Translations under genes and position numbers: made by a program | The notes under the pieces: generated by a model | Databases searched by the model: none | What the model was told of the DNA's origin: nothing | The model's input: only the letters and a program-made list of their open reading frames with translations | NCBI RefSeq assembly: GCF_003967555.1 | Contig: NZ_BIFS01000001.1 | Coordinates: forward strand, 4,712,001 to 4,776,000 | From: Dictyobacter kobayashii | GTDB lineage: Bacteria; Chloroflexota; Ktedonobacteria; Ktedonobacterales; Ktedonobacteraceae | Reading direction: 5' to 3' | DNA: 64,000 bases | Shown: positions 44,892 to 53,871 of the stretch, piece after piece | Position numbering within the stretch: the first letter of the stretch is position 1 | How the letters are laid out: each line of letters opens with the position of its first letter

Positions 44892-44949
44892 AAATACGTT
44901 CCAATACGCGAATGCTTATGTATAAGCGTTCGCGTATTGGAACGTATTT
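44892..44949 (-). terminator. Long hairpin after the DUF916 gene
   Basis: AAATACGTTCCAATACGCGAA (44892-44912 except nothing omitted) pairs perfectly with 44929-44949, and the inner bases extend the stem to about 27 pairs with one G-T pair, loop TGTA. It follows the leftward DUF916 gene (stop at 44980) by about 30 bases. Confidence 0.7.
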
Positions 44950-44979
44950 AAAACTCAAAACAGCCTTTTAGTGGGTTCC

Positions 44980-46161
44980 TTATACCTCTGTCTTGTTGTT
45001 TTGTTCCCGTGTATTGCTTATGGTAGGTTCAACAGAAACTGGTATCTTCTCTTCCCTGGACTTGTTTTTTCGCGTCTTGCGCAACAAAAATAACACCAGT
45101 TTATAGCACCAGAATATCAGGGCGCCCAGTACCAGCAAGATGACACAGCCGCCAACAATAATTTGCCATGGGGCAAGCAGGCTCAAAAATCCCTGCGTAT
45201 CTCCCAGCGCCACATAGGTATTTAACGCATTCGGGAGTGACTTCTTTGTCGTCGTTACTATAAAGTCCGACGTATAATTCAACTGTTTTTGATGCCCATA
45301 GCTTAGCGTCAGCAGGGCCTTATAGCGTCCAATTGGTAGCGCCTTATGTATTATATACACAGAATGATCTATCGTCGTTTGTGGTACAAAAGTTCCAATC
45401 TGGATTGTTTGTGTGCGCGCATTTTTTCCTTGAAGATCTGTGATGCTCAGCTTCCCGAGGGCTCGAACCAGCATGTTGCCGCTATTGCGTAACCCGATCA
45501 GCAGGCGTTGATAACGACTGCTATTATCAAACTTTACACCTGTGATTGCCAATTGCTCATTCGGTTTTCCGGGCAAGGTGATCTGGACAGCCAGTACTTT
45601 GCGTTGAATAAGATCTACATGAAACATAGAATTTTTAGAGCGAAATGTTTGTACTGCTGTCATGTCTTCGACTGCAAGGCCGCCGACGTGCTGGCCTGAG
45701 CGCGCATTGGCCGGAATCTTTATTTGAAATGGCACCACCTGGCTCTGGCCCGGTCCCAATTTTACCTGCAGACGGCTTAAGGTGATCCAGGCACCCACAT
45801 CATGCAGCTTAGCCTGATGGGACCCGTACGCATAACCTCCGCTCTCACCAGTCATGGCATCCAATGGATACACTATCACTTCACCACTTGTGTCGCTGGT
45901 ATTTGTAATCAAGAGGCCATTTTGTACTTGTCCCTTCACCTGGGCGTTCATCACAAAATAGGCTTTCGTGACAGGATTCAGCGGATCAGAAAATACTGGC
46001 TGTACATCAAACGCAAAGGGCTCTTTATCAGCTCTTGCCGCGCCCACCATAGGCCTGGACACACATTGGACAATCCCCATCAACAGAAAAACCAGCAGCA
46101 GAACTCGGGCTCCACTCCGGATCACTGTTCCACTGGCTAGCAAGTTAGACACCATCTTCAT
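44980..46161 (-). CDS. DUF916 (WxL-interacting protein)-like membrane protein
   Basis: The protein has 393 residues from ATG 46161 (GAGGTG seven bases upstream). A signal sequence (VLLLVFLLMGIVQCVS) precedes an extracellular part: FAFDVQPVFSDPLNPVTKAY, NGLLITNTSDTSGEVIVYPLDA, VKLGPGQSQVVPFQIKIP and NARSGQHVGGLAVED match the N-terminal half of DUF916 (WxL-interacting) proteins, with a second Ig-like domain following. A C-terminal helix (WQIIVGGCVILLVLGALIFW, about 345-365) and a basic tail anchor it. In Firmicutes these proteins bind WxL-domain proteins on the peptidoglycan. The next gene upstream encodes such a protein, so the partner pair is present. Confidence 0.78.
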   Translation of the reverse strand: MKMVSNLLASGTVIRSGARVLLLVFLLMGIVQCVSRPMVGAARADKEPFAFDVQPVFSDPLNPVTKAYFVMNAQVKGQVQNGLLITNTSDTSGEVIVYPLDAMTGESGGYAYGSHQAKLHDVGAWITLSRLQVKLGPGQSQVVPFQIKIPANARSGQHVGGLAVEDMTAVQTFRSKNSMFHVDLIQRKVLAVQITLPGKPNEQLAITGVKFDNSSRYQRLLIGLRNSGNMLVRALGKLSITDLQGKNARTQTIQIGTFVPQTTIDHSVYIIHKALPIGRYKALLTLSYGHQKQLNYTSDFIVTTTKKSLPNALNTYVALGDTQGFLSLLAPWQIIVGGCVILLVLGALIFWCYKLVLFLLRKTRKNKSREEKIPVSVEPTISNTREQNNKTEV

Positions 46162-46338
46162 CTTCACCACCTCTTGTACCACATGAGAGATACACCTCCC
46201 ATATCCTCCACATCACATCCGTTCTGGTGTTCTGCCTTTACCGCTCTCGGCCTCAGCCATCACCAGAAAAAAATCAGCAAGAAAGAGAAGGGCTGACTGT
46301 AGCAACCCCTCCCTTTCGCCGCATAGACTATGAACTCT

Positions 46339-46965
46339 TTATGGGGTCGAGATTGTTATTGTCACGGCTCCCCCGGTGGTTGCACCAGATCCAGCAGTCG
46401 AGGGCACCAGGAAATTGCCCTGAGTTCCAATGGTATAGCCTCCCAGACCTGTGCCTATACCTGCAGTTACCAGCGGAAGTGGTGATGCTGTTACCATATC
46501 TGTTCCAGGAGCCGCTGTTGTCAGAGCTCCAGGATTTGTACAGCTACCGGCACAGGTAATCACCAGGGGGCTTGCATCGTCCAGGATGAAGTCCGTTGTG
46601 ATCGCATTACTAAATGTAAGTGGTGTTGTTGAGGCTGTTACAGTCCAACCAGCACCTGAACCACGTGTATCCCTCACCGAGGATTGAAATCTGAAGGGGA
46701 TAGACTGATCCCCATCCAGGGTAATCGGTGCACCATTATTGAACACAGGTGCGCTGGTTGATCCAGACAACGATCCTGTTCCAATGATTGGTGGTGTGGC
46801 GGCACTACATGGAGTACCAACGATACAAGTTGCCGCTGGCATAGCATTCATCAACGGAGCGGCGCCAGCCGAATGGGTCAGTGCCTGGAACGATCCTAGC
46901 ATCAGGCCCAGCATCAATACGCAACTTCCGCCCATTTTGAGCAGAGTGCTTTTCCGAATGTGCAT
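46339..46965 (-). CDS. WxL-domain-like cell-surface protein
   Basis: The protein has 208 residues from ATG 46965 behind AAGGAC. A signal peptide (LLKMGGSCVLMLGLMLGSFQ) is followed by a beta-rich domain. SSVRDTRGSGAGWTVTAS holds the first W-x-(L/V) motif in its family setting (R-x-T-R-G-x-G-A-G-W), and the end GLGGYTIGTQGNFLVPS with AVTITIS matches the C-terminal strands of actinobacterial and Chloroflexi WxL proteins. Two cysteine pairs (ATCIVGTPC and ITCAGSC) probably form disulfides. It would bind the cell wall non-covalently, presumably with the DUF916 protein encoded 177 bases downstream. No enzyme motif is seen. Confidence 0.65.
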   Translation of the reverse strand: MHIRKSTLLKMGGSCVLMLGLMLGSFQALTHSAGAAPLMNAMPAATCIVGTPCSAATPPIIGTGSLSGSTSAPVFNNGAPITLDGDQSIPFRFQSSVRDTRGSGAGWTVTASTTPLTFSNAITTDFILDDASPLVITCAGSCTNPGALTTAAPGTDMVTASPLPLVTAGIGTGLGGYTIGTQGNFLVPSTAGSGATTGGAVTITISTP

Positions 46966-48013
46966 ACTTTTTATGTCCTTTCTTGAACACAATAGACACT
47001 CGAACACGTCAGATCCCGCTCTCGTTCTCGGCGATCTGCTGCCCGTTACGCTTACTAAGAAAAGCAGGCTCTTGCCCCCTCTCGTATAGTAACCGTGGCA
47101 GTATCACACCAGCTAAAAGAGATACCATGCTATCCCGCCCTGCGCGCAAAACATATGAAATCGGGACTAATTAATAGTTAACGGTATAGGTCTTTTACAA
47201 CGACAAAAGGTTAAATATGTTCACCAACATATTATAATCTTTTATTTACTATGAAGTTTCTATATATACTCATCCTGTGATATATACAGTAAATTATAAT
47301 AACCAATAATAACTGGAAAATAGATTTTAATATATAAAAAATAGAGAAATATGCAAAAAATACCCTGAATAGCAGATATTTATTGTTTTTTTGCTGCTTT
47401 TTATCTTCGCGTTTTCTCCTTACAACAAATTTTTTCTTTCTACCGATGATACTTATTTAATGAATCATAGTTATTTGTGAACAAAATATAATTTAGAGGA
47501 AATAAAATGTATATGAATAAATATGTCCGATTCTAATGCGCTGGCTGGCCAAAAGTATCTGGAATATCTTTCATCAATGATATGACCATAATTTGCTACA
47601 TGATGAAGGTGAAGATGCGCGCTATGCCGTAGTGCTGGCACCGGGCCAGCAGGGAAAGAGGGTGCCACGAAGTGTGGCAAAAGTTGATACACGGTGCGAC
47701 ATCGAAGATGGTGGATTTGCCAGATTTGCCAGATTTTAATATAATCTTTAGCTTTTTTACCTGTGCAAAAGAAGTTTTAATATACTCCGTATATTTTTAT
47801 ATGCAAAAGTATAATAGTTATATAGTCCTGTATTTTGGTAGATTATTTGACTCATTGTTCGCTATTGGTTAAAGTTTGTTAATGTGAGTACTAAATATTG
47901 TCATGTGTCGTATGTGGTACTTCCTTGCATTCAGATTATTGTGAAACACAACCTCATAGTCATCTGAATATGAATAAGTAGAATTCAGCTGTGTAATATG
48001 GAAGGTAATTCGT
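46966..48013. other. AT-rich gene-free interval with a GC-richer coding-like remnant
   Basis: About one kilobase without a supported gene, strongly AT-rich at 47200-47520. Within 47538-47727 is a GC-richer island that reads on the plus strand as RWLAKSIWNIFHQ, a stop, then LHDEGEDARYAVVLAPGQQG, KRVPRSVAKVDTRCDIEDGG. I do not recognise the family. It may be a relic of an inactivated gene. Confidence 0.35.
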
Positions 48014-49036
48014 ATGTTGTTTGGAGATCGTAATCGTAAAGTTGCTACTGATGTTCAATATGGCGCTGTTCCAGCAAAGGGTGAGGATGCGGACTTGCTC
48101 GTTGAGCAACTACCATTTCCCGATACCGATGCAGCAATGGCTGTTCCTACTAGAACTGCACCTGCACCAGCCTCTACTGCTCTAAACTCTTCGATGATGC
48201 CAGGCTCGACACAGAACAAGCTTACGACGACCTCGGTACGTATGCCCGTTGTTATTCCTGGAAATGGGAAAAAGAGCTCAGGTAAGATGCGTCCTCCACA
48301 AGGACGAAGTATGGTTGTCCATGCTGGTGTCGCACTGGTGCTCATTGTTGTCGTGGCGGGAGCATTAATGGCTGTACTTCCAACCGGAAGTAGCCAGGCA
48401 TTTAAACTGGGTATGCCCTTCGATCCGTCGACGAGTGAGGTTACCTCAAAGCAGAATAATACAGCATTGATCGCCGCCCAGGCTGCGACTGCAACTGCTG
48501 TAACTCAAGACGGCTTTGATCCAGGCAATGTGACCTATGCCGGTGTGAAACAGACTCAAGCTCCGGTGCAGGCTCCGCCCCCCGTTCCGACTCAAGCTCC
48601 AGCTCCGGCCCCTGTGCAGGCTCAGGTTCCGGCTCCGGCTCCGGTAACAAATGTTGCCGGCAATGCTGATAGTTCGGCCCGTTTCTTTGTTGGTCAGTGC
48701 ACCTATTGGGCAAACATCCATTACCACGGCCTGACTGGATGGTGGGTTGAGTGGTTGGGAAACGCGGATGCATGGGCTGGTGGGGCTGCCTCTAATGGCT
48801 GGATTACTTCGGCTGAGCCTAATCCAAACGGACCTTCAATTATTGTGTTGCAACCGGGTGTAGAAGGTGCTGGTGGATATGGGCACGTAGGCGTTGTCGA
48901 GTCAGGTGTGAGCGCGGCGAGCGCCAATGCGAATGGCGTGAGTGTCAGCAATATGAACTGGAACGGTGGCTGGGACCAGGTAAGTTACTGGACATTCCAT
49001 CCCGGCGCTGGCGTTACTTTTATCTGGCATCCATAG
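48014..49036 (+). CDS. Membrane-anchored CHAP-domain amidase
   Basis: The protein has 340 residues. A cytoplasmic N-terminus of about 100 residues precedes one helix (VVHAGVALVLIVVVAGALMA, about 97-116). An outer stalk of repeated PVQAP/APAP units (about 175-215) leads to the CHAP domain with catalytic Cys in FVGQCTYWANIHY, catalytic His in GYGHVGVVES, and an Asn in VSNMNWNGGW. CHAP enzymes cleave peptidoglycan peptides, so this is a wall-remodelling amidase or endopeptidase on the outer face. A 340-residue type II layout without an export signal is common in this phylum. The gene stands alone after a long AT-rich interval. Confidence 0.88.
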   Translation: MLFGDRNRKVATDVQYGAVPAKGEDADLLVEQLPFPDTDAAMAVPTRTAPAPASTALNSSMMPGSTQNKLTTTSVRMPVVIPGNGKKSSGKMRPPQGRSMVVHAGVALVLIVVVAGALMAVLPTGSSQAFKLGMPFDPSTSEVTSKQNNTALIAAQAATATAVTQDGFDPGNVTYAGVKQTQAPVQAPPPVPTQAPAPAPVQAQVPAPAPVTNVAGNADSSARFFVGQCTYWANIHYHGLTGWWVEWLGNADAWAGGAASNGWITSAEPNPNGPSIIVLQPGVEGAGGYGHVGVVESGVSAASANANGVSVSNMNWNGGWDQVSYWTFHPGAGVTFIWHP

Positions 49037-49159
49037 ATATTGATCGATGCCCATTCCAGATAGTTTCCCCTCAGATGGGATATCTCGCATTTTTAATTTA
49101 GAGCTTTTTAGAGTTATTTAGAGCTTTCTTGAGCTTTGAAGAACGATGAGCTTGCCAAA

Positions 49160-49224
49160 AAGGCCTCCAAAGATACGCTGAATGGAGATGGATCAACCAC
49201 CATTTAGCCCTCTTTGGAGGCCTT
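49160..49224. terminator. 14-bp hairpin between convergent genes
   Basis: AAGGCCTCCAAAGA (49160-49173) pairs with TCTTTGGAGGCCTT (49211-49224) across a 37-base loop. It separates the CHAP gene and the leftward aminotransferase gene. Confidence 0.6.
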
Positions 49225-49274
49225 GTCGCATGGTCTGCTCTCGTCCTAACCTCGTATCCTCATGGGTTGGGAAC

Positions 49275-50450
49275 CTATGAATGTGTATGCTCACCAGCCG
49301 CGAAGATAGTGCGCAGGGCTGTCAGCAGGTGCTCGACATCGGTGGGACTGTTGTAGCCCTGGATCGAGATGCGCATGAAGCGCTGATTGTTCCAGGCGAT
49401 CACTGGGATCTCGATGCGCCACTGCTCACGCAGACTGCGCTGTAATGCCGCTGCGTCGCCAGCAGGCAACTGGATCGAGCACATCTGTCCCCACCAGCTA
49501 TCGGGACAGATCGGCCGCGTCCCCACCAGTTCGCAGACCTGCTGGCGCGCGGACGCCGCCAGTTCATGACAGGCGATCCGCACCGCGTCCCACTGCTGCT
49601 CGCGCTGAAACACGATAGCGGCAGGGACACTGAGGTAAGACGAGGGATCATCGGTGCCGAGCCAGCCAAAATAGTCCTGAAATCTCGAGGAACTCGGTGT
49701 CAGGCTCTCCCATCCCCAACTGACGACCAGCGGCTGTAACAGCTCCTGTCGTTCTGGGCGCGCATAGAGAAATGCCGCACCCTTGGGAGCGCAGAGCCAT
49801 TTATGGCAATTGCCGATATAGAAGTCCGCGCCGATCTCTTCAAGATTGAGTGGGATCTGCCCGGGGGCGTGCGCTCCATCGACGACCGTGATGATGCCCG
49901 CCTCGCGTGCCCGCTGGCATATTTTCGCCACCGGGAAGATCAGCGCAGTGGGTGAGGTGATATGGCTGATGAAGATTACCTTTGTGCGTGGCGTCACACC
50001 TCGCCACAGGTGTTCGATCATCGCCTCTTCGCTCTCAATCGGCAGTGGAATCGGCTGGTTGATATAGCGCATCCCGCGCTGCGTACACAGAAATCTCCAG
50101 GTACGGTCCGACGCTCCGTACTCATGATCAGTCGCCAGCACTTCATCGCCGGGCCCCAGCGCGAGCGAGTGCGCCACGATATTCACCCCGACCGTTGTGT
50201 TGTGCACAAATACGAGATGGTTGGCCTGCGTTCCTAAATAAGTGGCCAGGGGTTCGCGCGCCTCGCTTAGCAAGCCATGAATGCGGCGCCCCAAAAACTC
50301 AACGGGATCGGACTCCAACTCCCGCTGCCATTGTTGATAGGCATGAAAAACCGGCTGGGGACACGCCCCAAAGCTGCCATGATTCAAAAACGTAATATCT
50401 CGGCGTACCTGAAACTGTTCCGCCGCGACTGGTAGCTCAACAAAGCTCAT
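49275..50450 (-). CDS. Class V aminotransferase-fold PLP enzyme (isopenicillin N epimerase-like)
   Basis: The protein has 391 residues. FLNHGSFGACPQPVFHAYQ (about 20-39) is the N-terminal signature of the isopenicillin N epimerase-like group. The cofactor contacts are VHNTTVGVN, ATDHEYGAS, VVDGAHAPGQ (the Asp pairing with the pyridine nitrogen) and the Schiff-base Lys in YIGNCHKWLCAPKG (about 222). Enzymes of this fold act on amino-acid amines as desulfurases, epimerases or lyases; the substrate cannot be told. It is probably monocistronic and lies 119 bases before the end of the PsiE-like gene on the same strand. Confidence 0.88.
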   Translation of the reverse strand: MSFVELPVAAEQFQVRRDITFLNHGSFGACPQPVFHAYQQWQRELESDPVEFLGRRIHGLLSEAREPLATYLGTQANHLVFVHNTTVGVNIVAHSLALGPGDEVLATDHEYGASDRTWRFLCTQRGMRYINQPIPLPIESEEAMIEHLWRGVTPRTKVIFISHITSPTALIFPVAKICQRAREAGIITVVDGAHAPGQIPLNLEEIGADFYIGNCHKWLCAPKGAAFLYARPERQELLQPLVVSWGWESLTPSSSRFQDYFGWLGTDDPSSYLSVPAAIVFQREQQWDAVRIACHELAASARQQVCELVGTRPICPDSWWGQMCSIQLPAGDAAALQRSLREQWRIEIPVIAWNNQRFMRISIQGYNSPTDVEHLLTALRTIFAAGEHTHS

Positions 50451-50569
50451 AAGAAAAAGTACCTTTCGTTCTCTGCATTCCTTCTCGCTAGCTCTAGCAC
50501 GAGAGGTCAGTATCTATCAATGATACCTTCAGCAGCAACCAGATTTCCAATTTTTCTTGATTCTATACT

Positions 50570-51121
50570 CTAGTGTTCCTCATGTGTATTGACCTCGGCC
50601 ATTTTACCAATGAGCATCAAGGTAATTCCGAGAGCAAGCACGACTAGAGCACTTACACCTAACTCGATCATGGCGTCTATGAAGACCGCTCCCTGCTGTG
50701 ATGCCCCTTCAATGGAAAGCCTGGCACCGATGGAGAGAATACTGCGGGTGGCGGATATAATGCCGATAAAGAGGAATGGCTGTAACGAGGTCGTGTGGGA
50801 TCTCAGATAATGAATCACCGTGCTCAAGACCTCCATAATAATAAGCACCAGTAGCAATCCTGAGACAAAACCGATCACGGATTGAGCCGCCGCCGGTAGG
50901 CTGGCCGAACGGATCGCGCTTGTGAGTGTGATCTCCAGGTCAAAGTAGCTATAGATGAGAGCCAGAATGGCTGCAAGGATGAAACTTCCACCAACAATGA
51001 TATATATGATGGTGTCGATACGATCTAACACCTTACCAGGATAGCCTGCAAATAGATCTTTCTCTTCAGGCACAATTTCAAATGGTTCTTGAGACGCATT
51101 TCTTGTGTCTTTTTCGTCCAT
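50570..51121 (-). CDS. PsiE-like membrane protein
   Basis: The protein has 183 residues. After a charged N-terminus of about 33 residues come four membrane helices (about 35-60, 78-106, 115-137, 145-172). LLVLIIMEVLSTVIHYLRSH and LQPFLFIGIISATRSILSIG match the PsiE family (phosphate-starvation-inducible). The role of PsiE is unknown, though it responds to phosphate limitation in enterobacteria. No Pho box is recognisable upstream. The gene lies just left of a MITE-like element, which sits in its upstream region and might carry control signals. Confidence 0.8.
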   Translation of the reverse strand: MDEKDTRNASQEPFEIVPEEKDLFAGYPGKVLDRIDTIIYIIVGGSFILAAILALIYSYFDLEITLTSAIRSASLPAAAQSVIGFVSGLLLVLIIMEVLSTVIHYLRSHTTSLQPFLFIGIISATRSILSIGARLSIEGASQQGAVFIDAMIELGVSALVVLALGITLMLIGKMAEVNTHEEH

Positions 51122-51227
51122 ATCAATCTGGTCCTTTGTGATGAGTATTGTTTACTTTTCTGCTCTTCTAAGAATATCTAGAGAGAGCTTATCAGGATCT
51201 CTCTGTTTCTGCAATACAACTTTTTTC

Positions 51228-51461
51228 CAGGGCTTTTTCATGTTCCTCTCTGGCGCCTGCGGCGTGGGGTTGGGAGTGTGTTTGTGTGGTGGGCGGCCCA
51301 CACAAACACACCTGAAAGAATGGACCTTGTATCGCTTGCTCGTGATCTCCATATTTGCAGGAGGTAGGAGGCTACGGCCACCCACCCCACACACTCCACA
51401 GCTGAAAGAATGTCCATCGTATCGCTTGCTCGTGATCTCTGACGAACATGAAAAAGCCCTG
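51228..51461 (-). repeat. MITE-like element with 18-bp perfect terminal inverted repeats (composite copy D/E)
   Basis: The element is 234 bp, bounded by CAGGGCTTTTTCATGTTC (51228-51245) and its exact complement (51444-51461). Inside are two partial copies of the unit, both reading on the minus strand: each has GATCACGAGCAAGCGATAC, a CATTCTTTCAG block and a hairpin around GGGCCGCCC or a GGTGGGTGGCCGTA variant. No gene is encoded. This is the best-preserved copy of the family, related to 18508-18650, 19752-19877 and 40936-41072. No clear target-site duplication is visible. Confidence 0.8.
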
Positions 51462-51606
51462 TTAAGGAGCCGTTTGCATTGTAGAGGCACTCTTTTTTCT
51501 GCTACACTGATCAGATCAGTATGCTGAAGGCCGGGTAGTGGTTTTCTGGCAGGGACGCGAACGCCCCATTTAAGCGGTTGAGCCGCACAAGAGGAGGGAT
51601 GCTACT

Positions 51607-52391
51607 ATGTCCGTTCGAATTGAGCGCAATGGGCCGATCACCACGGTGATACTGAGCCGGCCAGAGGTGCGCAACGCGGTCGATCGCCAGACCGCTCAGG
51701 AATTGGCCGATGCCTTTCGCGCTTTCGAGGCCGATCCCGAGGCGCTGGTGGGTGTGCTGATGGGCGATCACGGCCAGTTCTGCGCTGGCGCAGACCTCAA
51801 AGCTTTCGCGTCGGGCGCGGGCAATCGCGTCGAGCCAGATGGTGACGGGCCGATGGGGCCCAGCCGCATGTTGCTGACCAGGCCGGTCATCGCCGCCATC
51901 AGCGGCTACGCCGTGGCTGGTGGACTGGAACTGGCACTGTGGTGCGACCTGCGCGTCATAGAAGAGGACGCCGTGCTGGGAGTCTTTTGCCGCCGCTGGG
52001 GCGTGCCCTTATCGATGGCGGCACCATCCGTCTGCCACGCCTGATCGGGCTGAGCCGGGCACTGGATCTGATCCTGACCGGCCGACCCGTTGGGGCGCAG
52101 GAAGCGCTGGCCATGGGATTGGTCAACCGCGTTGTGCCGCACGGTCAGGCGCGCCAGGCCGCTGAGGAACTGGCCAGAGAGATCAGCCGCTTCCCCCAGC
52201 TCTGCATGCGCAGTGACCGCCTCTCGGCCTACGAACAATTTGATCTAAGCTTCCAGGAAGCGCTGGCCAACGAATTCCAACACGGAGTTGATGTACTGCA
52301 AGTCGAAGGTGCCACTGGCGCGCAGAAGTTTGCCAGCGGCGCCGGCCGCCATGGCAGCTTTACTCTGAATGAAGAAACCGGCGATAGCTGA
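51607..52391 (+). CDS. Enoyl-CoA hydratase/isomerase family protein (one frame break)
   Basis: ATG 51607 begins a crotonase. QFCAGADLKAFASG gives the first oxyanion-hole strand and ISGYAVAGGLELALWCDLR the second. After a missing C in CCC near 52008 it continues with LIDGGTIRLPRLIGLSRALD, LTGRPVGAQEALAMGLVNRV and the C-terminal helices. The total of about 260 residues is normal. The two catalytic Glu positions cannot be assigned with confidence. Crotonases hydrate, isomerise or hydrolyse CoA thioesters. It stands beside a P450 and a hydrolase, both facing the other way, and no other beta-oxidation gene is near. Confidence 0.87.
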
Positions 52392-52445
52392 TCTATGCGA
52401 CCTCCATTTCATCTTAGCTCTCCTTTGGTTTGCTTCAAAGAAGAG

Positions 52446-53804
52446 CTATTTGGCCTCAACTAGAGTGGAGCTACTGCTCCGGGTGAATCTGCGTTGAAAA
52501 GAGATCACGGCCCCGCCTTTTGGACGATTTACTGGAATATAGTTCGGCGAAATATCCTGGCCTGGAACCAGTTGGAGATCAAACTGGCGTAACAGACGGG
52601 TGAGCACGGTTTTCATTTCAATCTGGGCAATCCCCATTCCCAGGCACATATGCTTGCCGCCTCCGAATGCCAGCCAGGCATACGGCGTTTTTTTGTCTTC
52701 TTCACGTGGAGCCAGGAAACGTTGCGGGTCAAATTGTTCGGGATTGGCAAAATACGCTGGTGAGCGATGCGTAAAGCTGATAGGAAGAATCAGTTGCCAG
52801 CCGGCGGGAATGGCATAGTCCTCGAACTCGAATGTGGCTCTGACACCTCGCAGGAGAAAGGCGGCGATCGGGTGTAAACGGAGCGTTTCTTTCAAAAAGG
52901 CATCCAGCAAAGGCATTGTTCGCAAATCCTCGACCGTAACAGGCTTAGCGCTTTCTACCTCTTCTGCTTTGACTTCTGCACGCACTTGCTCGTACAGATC
53001 TGGATGGCTCAAGAGTTCCAGCAGGCTCCAGGCCAGTGTGGTAGTGGTAGTATCGTAACCAGCAAAGAGCAGCAACTTGAGATGGGCGATCAATTGTTCA
53101 TCTGTGAGAGGCTGGCCATCTTCATCACGCGCTTGTAGGAAAAGGGAGAGCACATCAGAGGTCGGATGTGCTCGATGTTGGTCTATTATTTCCTGCAAGC
53201 GGCTATCGATGAGTGGCTTTACGGCCAGCGCTTTGCCATATTTGGTGAAAGGTAAGTTGAGGCGCACTGGAGACATAGGGCCCTCAAAGAGTGTGTGGAT
53301 GAGAGTGTTCAGGTCAGTGAGCGTCGTGTGATCCTCGACTCCCAGCATGAGAGAGGCCGAAACCCGAAAGGCGATTGTGCGAGCATCCTGATAAAAGACT
53401 CGTGTTCCCTGGTCTGGCCACGTGGCAACAACCTGGTCGTAGGCACGGTTGATACGTGCCAGATAATCTGTATAGTTGTGACTTTGAAAAGCCGGAGTAA
53501 TAAGCTTGCGTTGCGTTTGATGTACCAGGCCATCCATTTGCAAGAGCGAAGAGCCAAGGAATGGTTCTGCGAAGCTATAGCCATCGCGAGAACGAAACGG
53601 CGTCTCTTCTCCGCTCGCCAGAAACACCTGTTGCTGGGCATGAGCCCCAAATAAAACAGCCGACGGTTTGCCTAGAATATGTGTTTTAAATACTGGACCA
53701 TATTTTTGCTGTCGCCTGGCGAAAAAAGTGAGCGGATCAGCAAATAGGGAGAGAGTTTCCCCAAGTAAAGGCAATCCAAAGGAACCAGGCATCGCCTTGG
53801 CCAT
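52446..53804 (-). CDS. Cytochrome P450 (CYP120/CYP26-like)
   Basis: The protein has 452 residues, longer than most bacterial P450s and closer to the CYP120/CYP26 type: FGLPLLGETLSLFADPLTFF begins the chain. Helix I has LFAGYDTTTTTLAWSLLELL, the K-helix E-x-x-R is in KETLRLHP, and the haem loop is FGGGKHMCLGMGIAQIE with the axial Cys at about 405. Proteins of this kind hydroxylate hydrophobic substrates such as retinoids or terpenoids, but the substrate here is unknown. The gene is 68 bases from the alpha/beta hydrolase gene on the same strand and may be co-transcribed with it. ATG 53804 follows AAAGGAG. Confidence 0.93.
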   Translation of the reverse strand: MAKAMPGSFGLPLLGETLSLFADPLTFFARRQQKYGPVFKTHILGKPSAVLFGAHAQQQVFLASGEETPFRSRDGYSFAEPFLGSSLLQMDGLVHQTQRKLITPAFQSHNYTDYLARINRAYDQVVATWPDQGTRVFYQDARTIAFRVSASLMLGVEDHTTLTDLNTLIHTLFEGPMSPVRLNLPFTKYGKALAVKPLIDSRLQEIIDQHRAHPTSDVLSLFLQARDEDGQPLTDEQLIAHLKLLLFAGYDTTTTTLAWSLLELLSHPDLYEQVRAEVKAEEVESAKPVTVEDLRTMPLLDAFLKETLRLHPIAAFLLRGVRATFEFEDYAIPAGWQLILPISFTHRSPAYFANPEQFDPQRFLAPREEDKKTPYAWLAFGGGKHMCLGMGIAQIEMKTVLTRLLRQFDLQLVPGQDISPNYIPVNRPKGGAVISFQRRFTRSSSSTLVEAK

Positions 53805-53871
53805 AAGTGAGATGCTCCTTTCAGTTGTGAAAAATATCTCTAATGGTCATGCTTCTGGCGAGAGATCTGTT

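Noticed and set aside
47471..47692. Minus-strand reading of 73 residues rich in His
   Set aside because: No ribosome site; the plus strand has the more coding-like composition and even that is interrupted.
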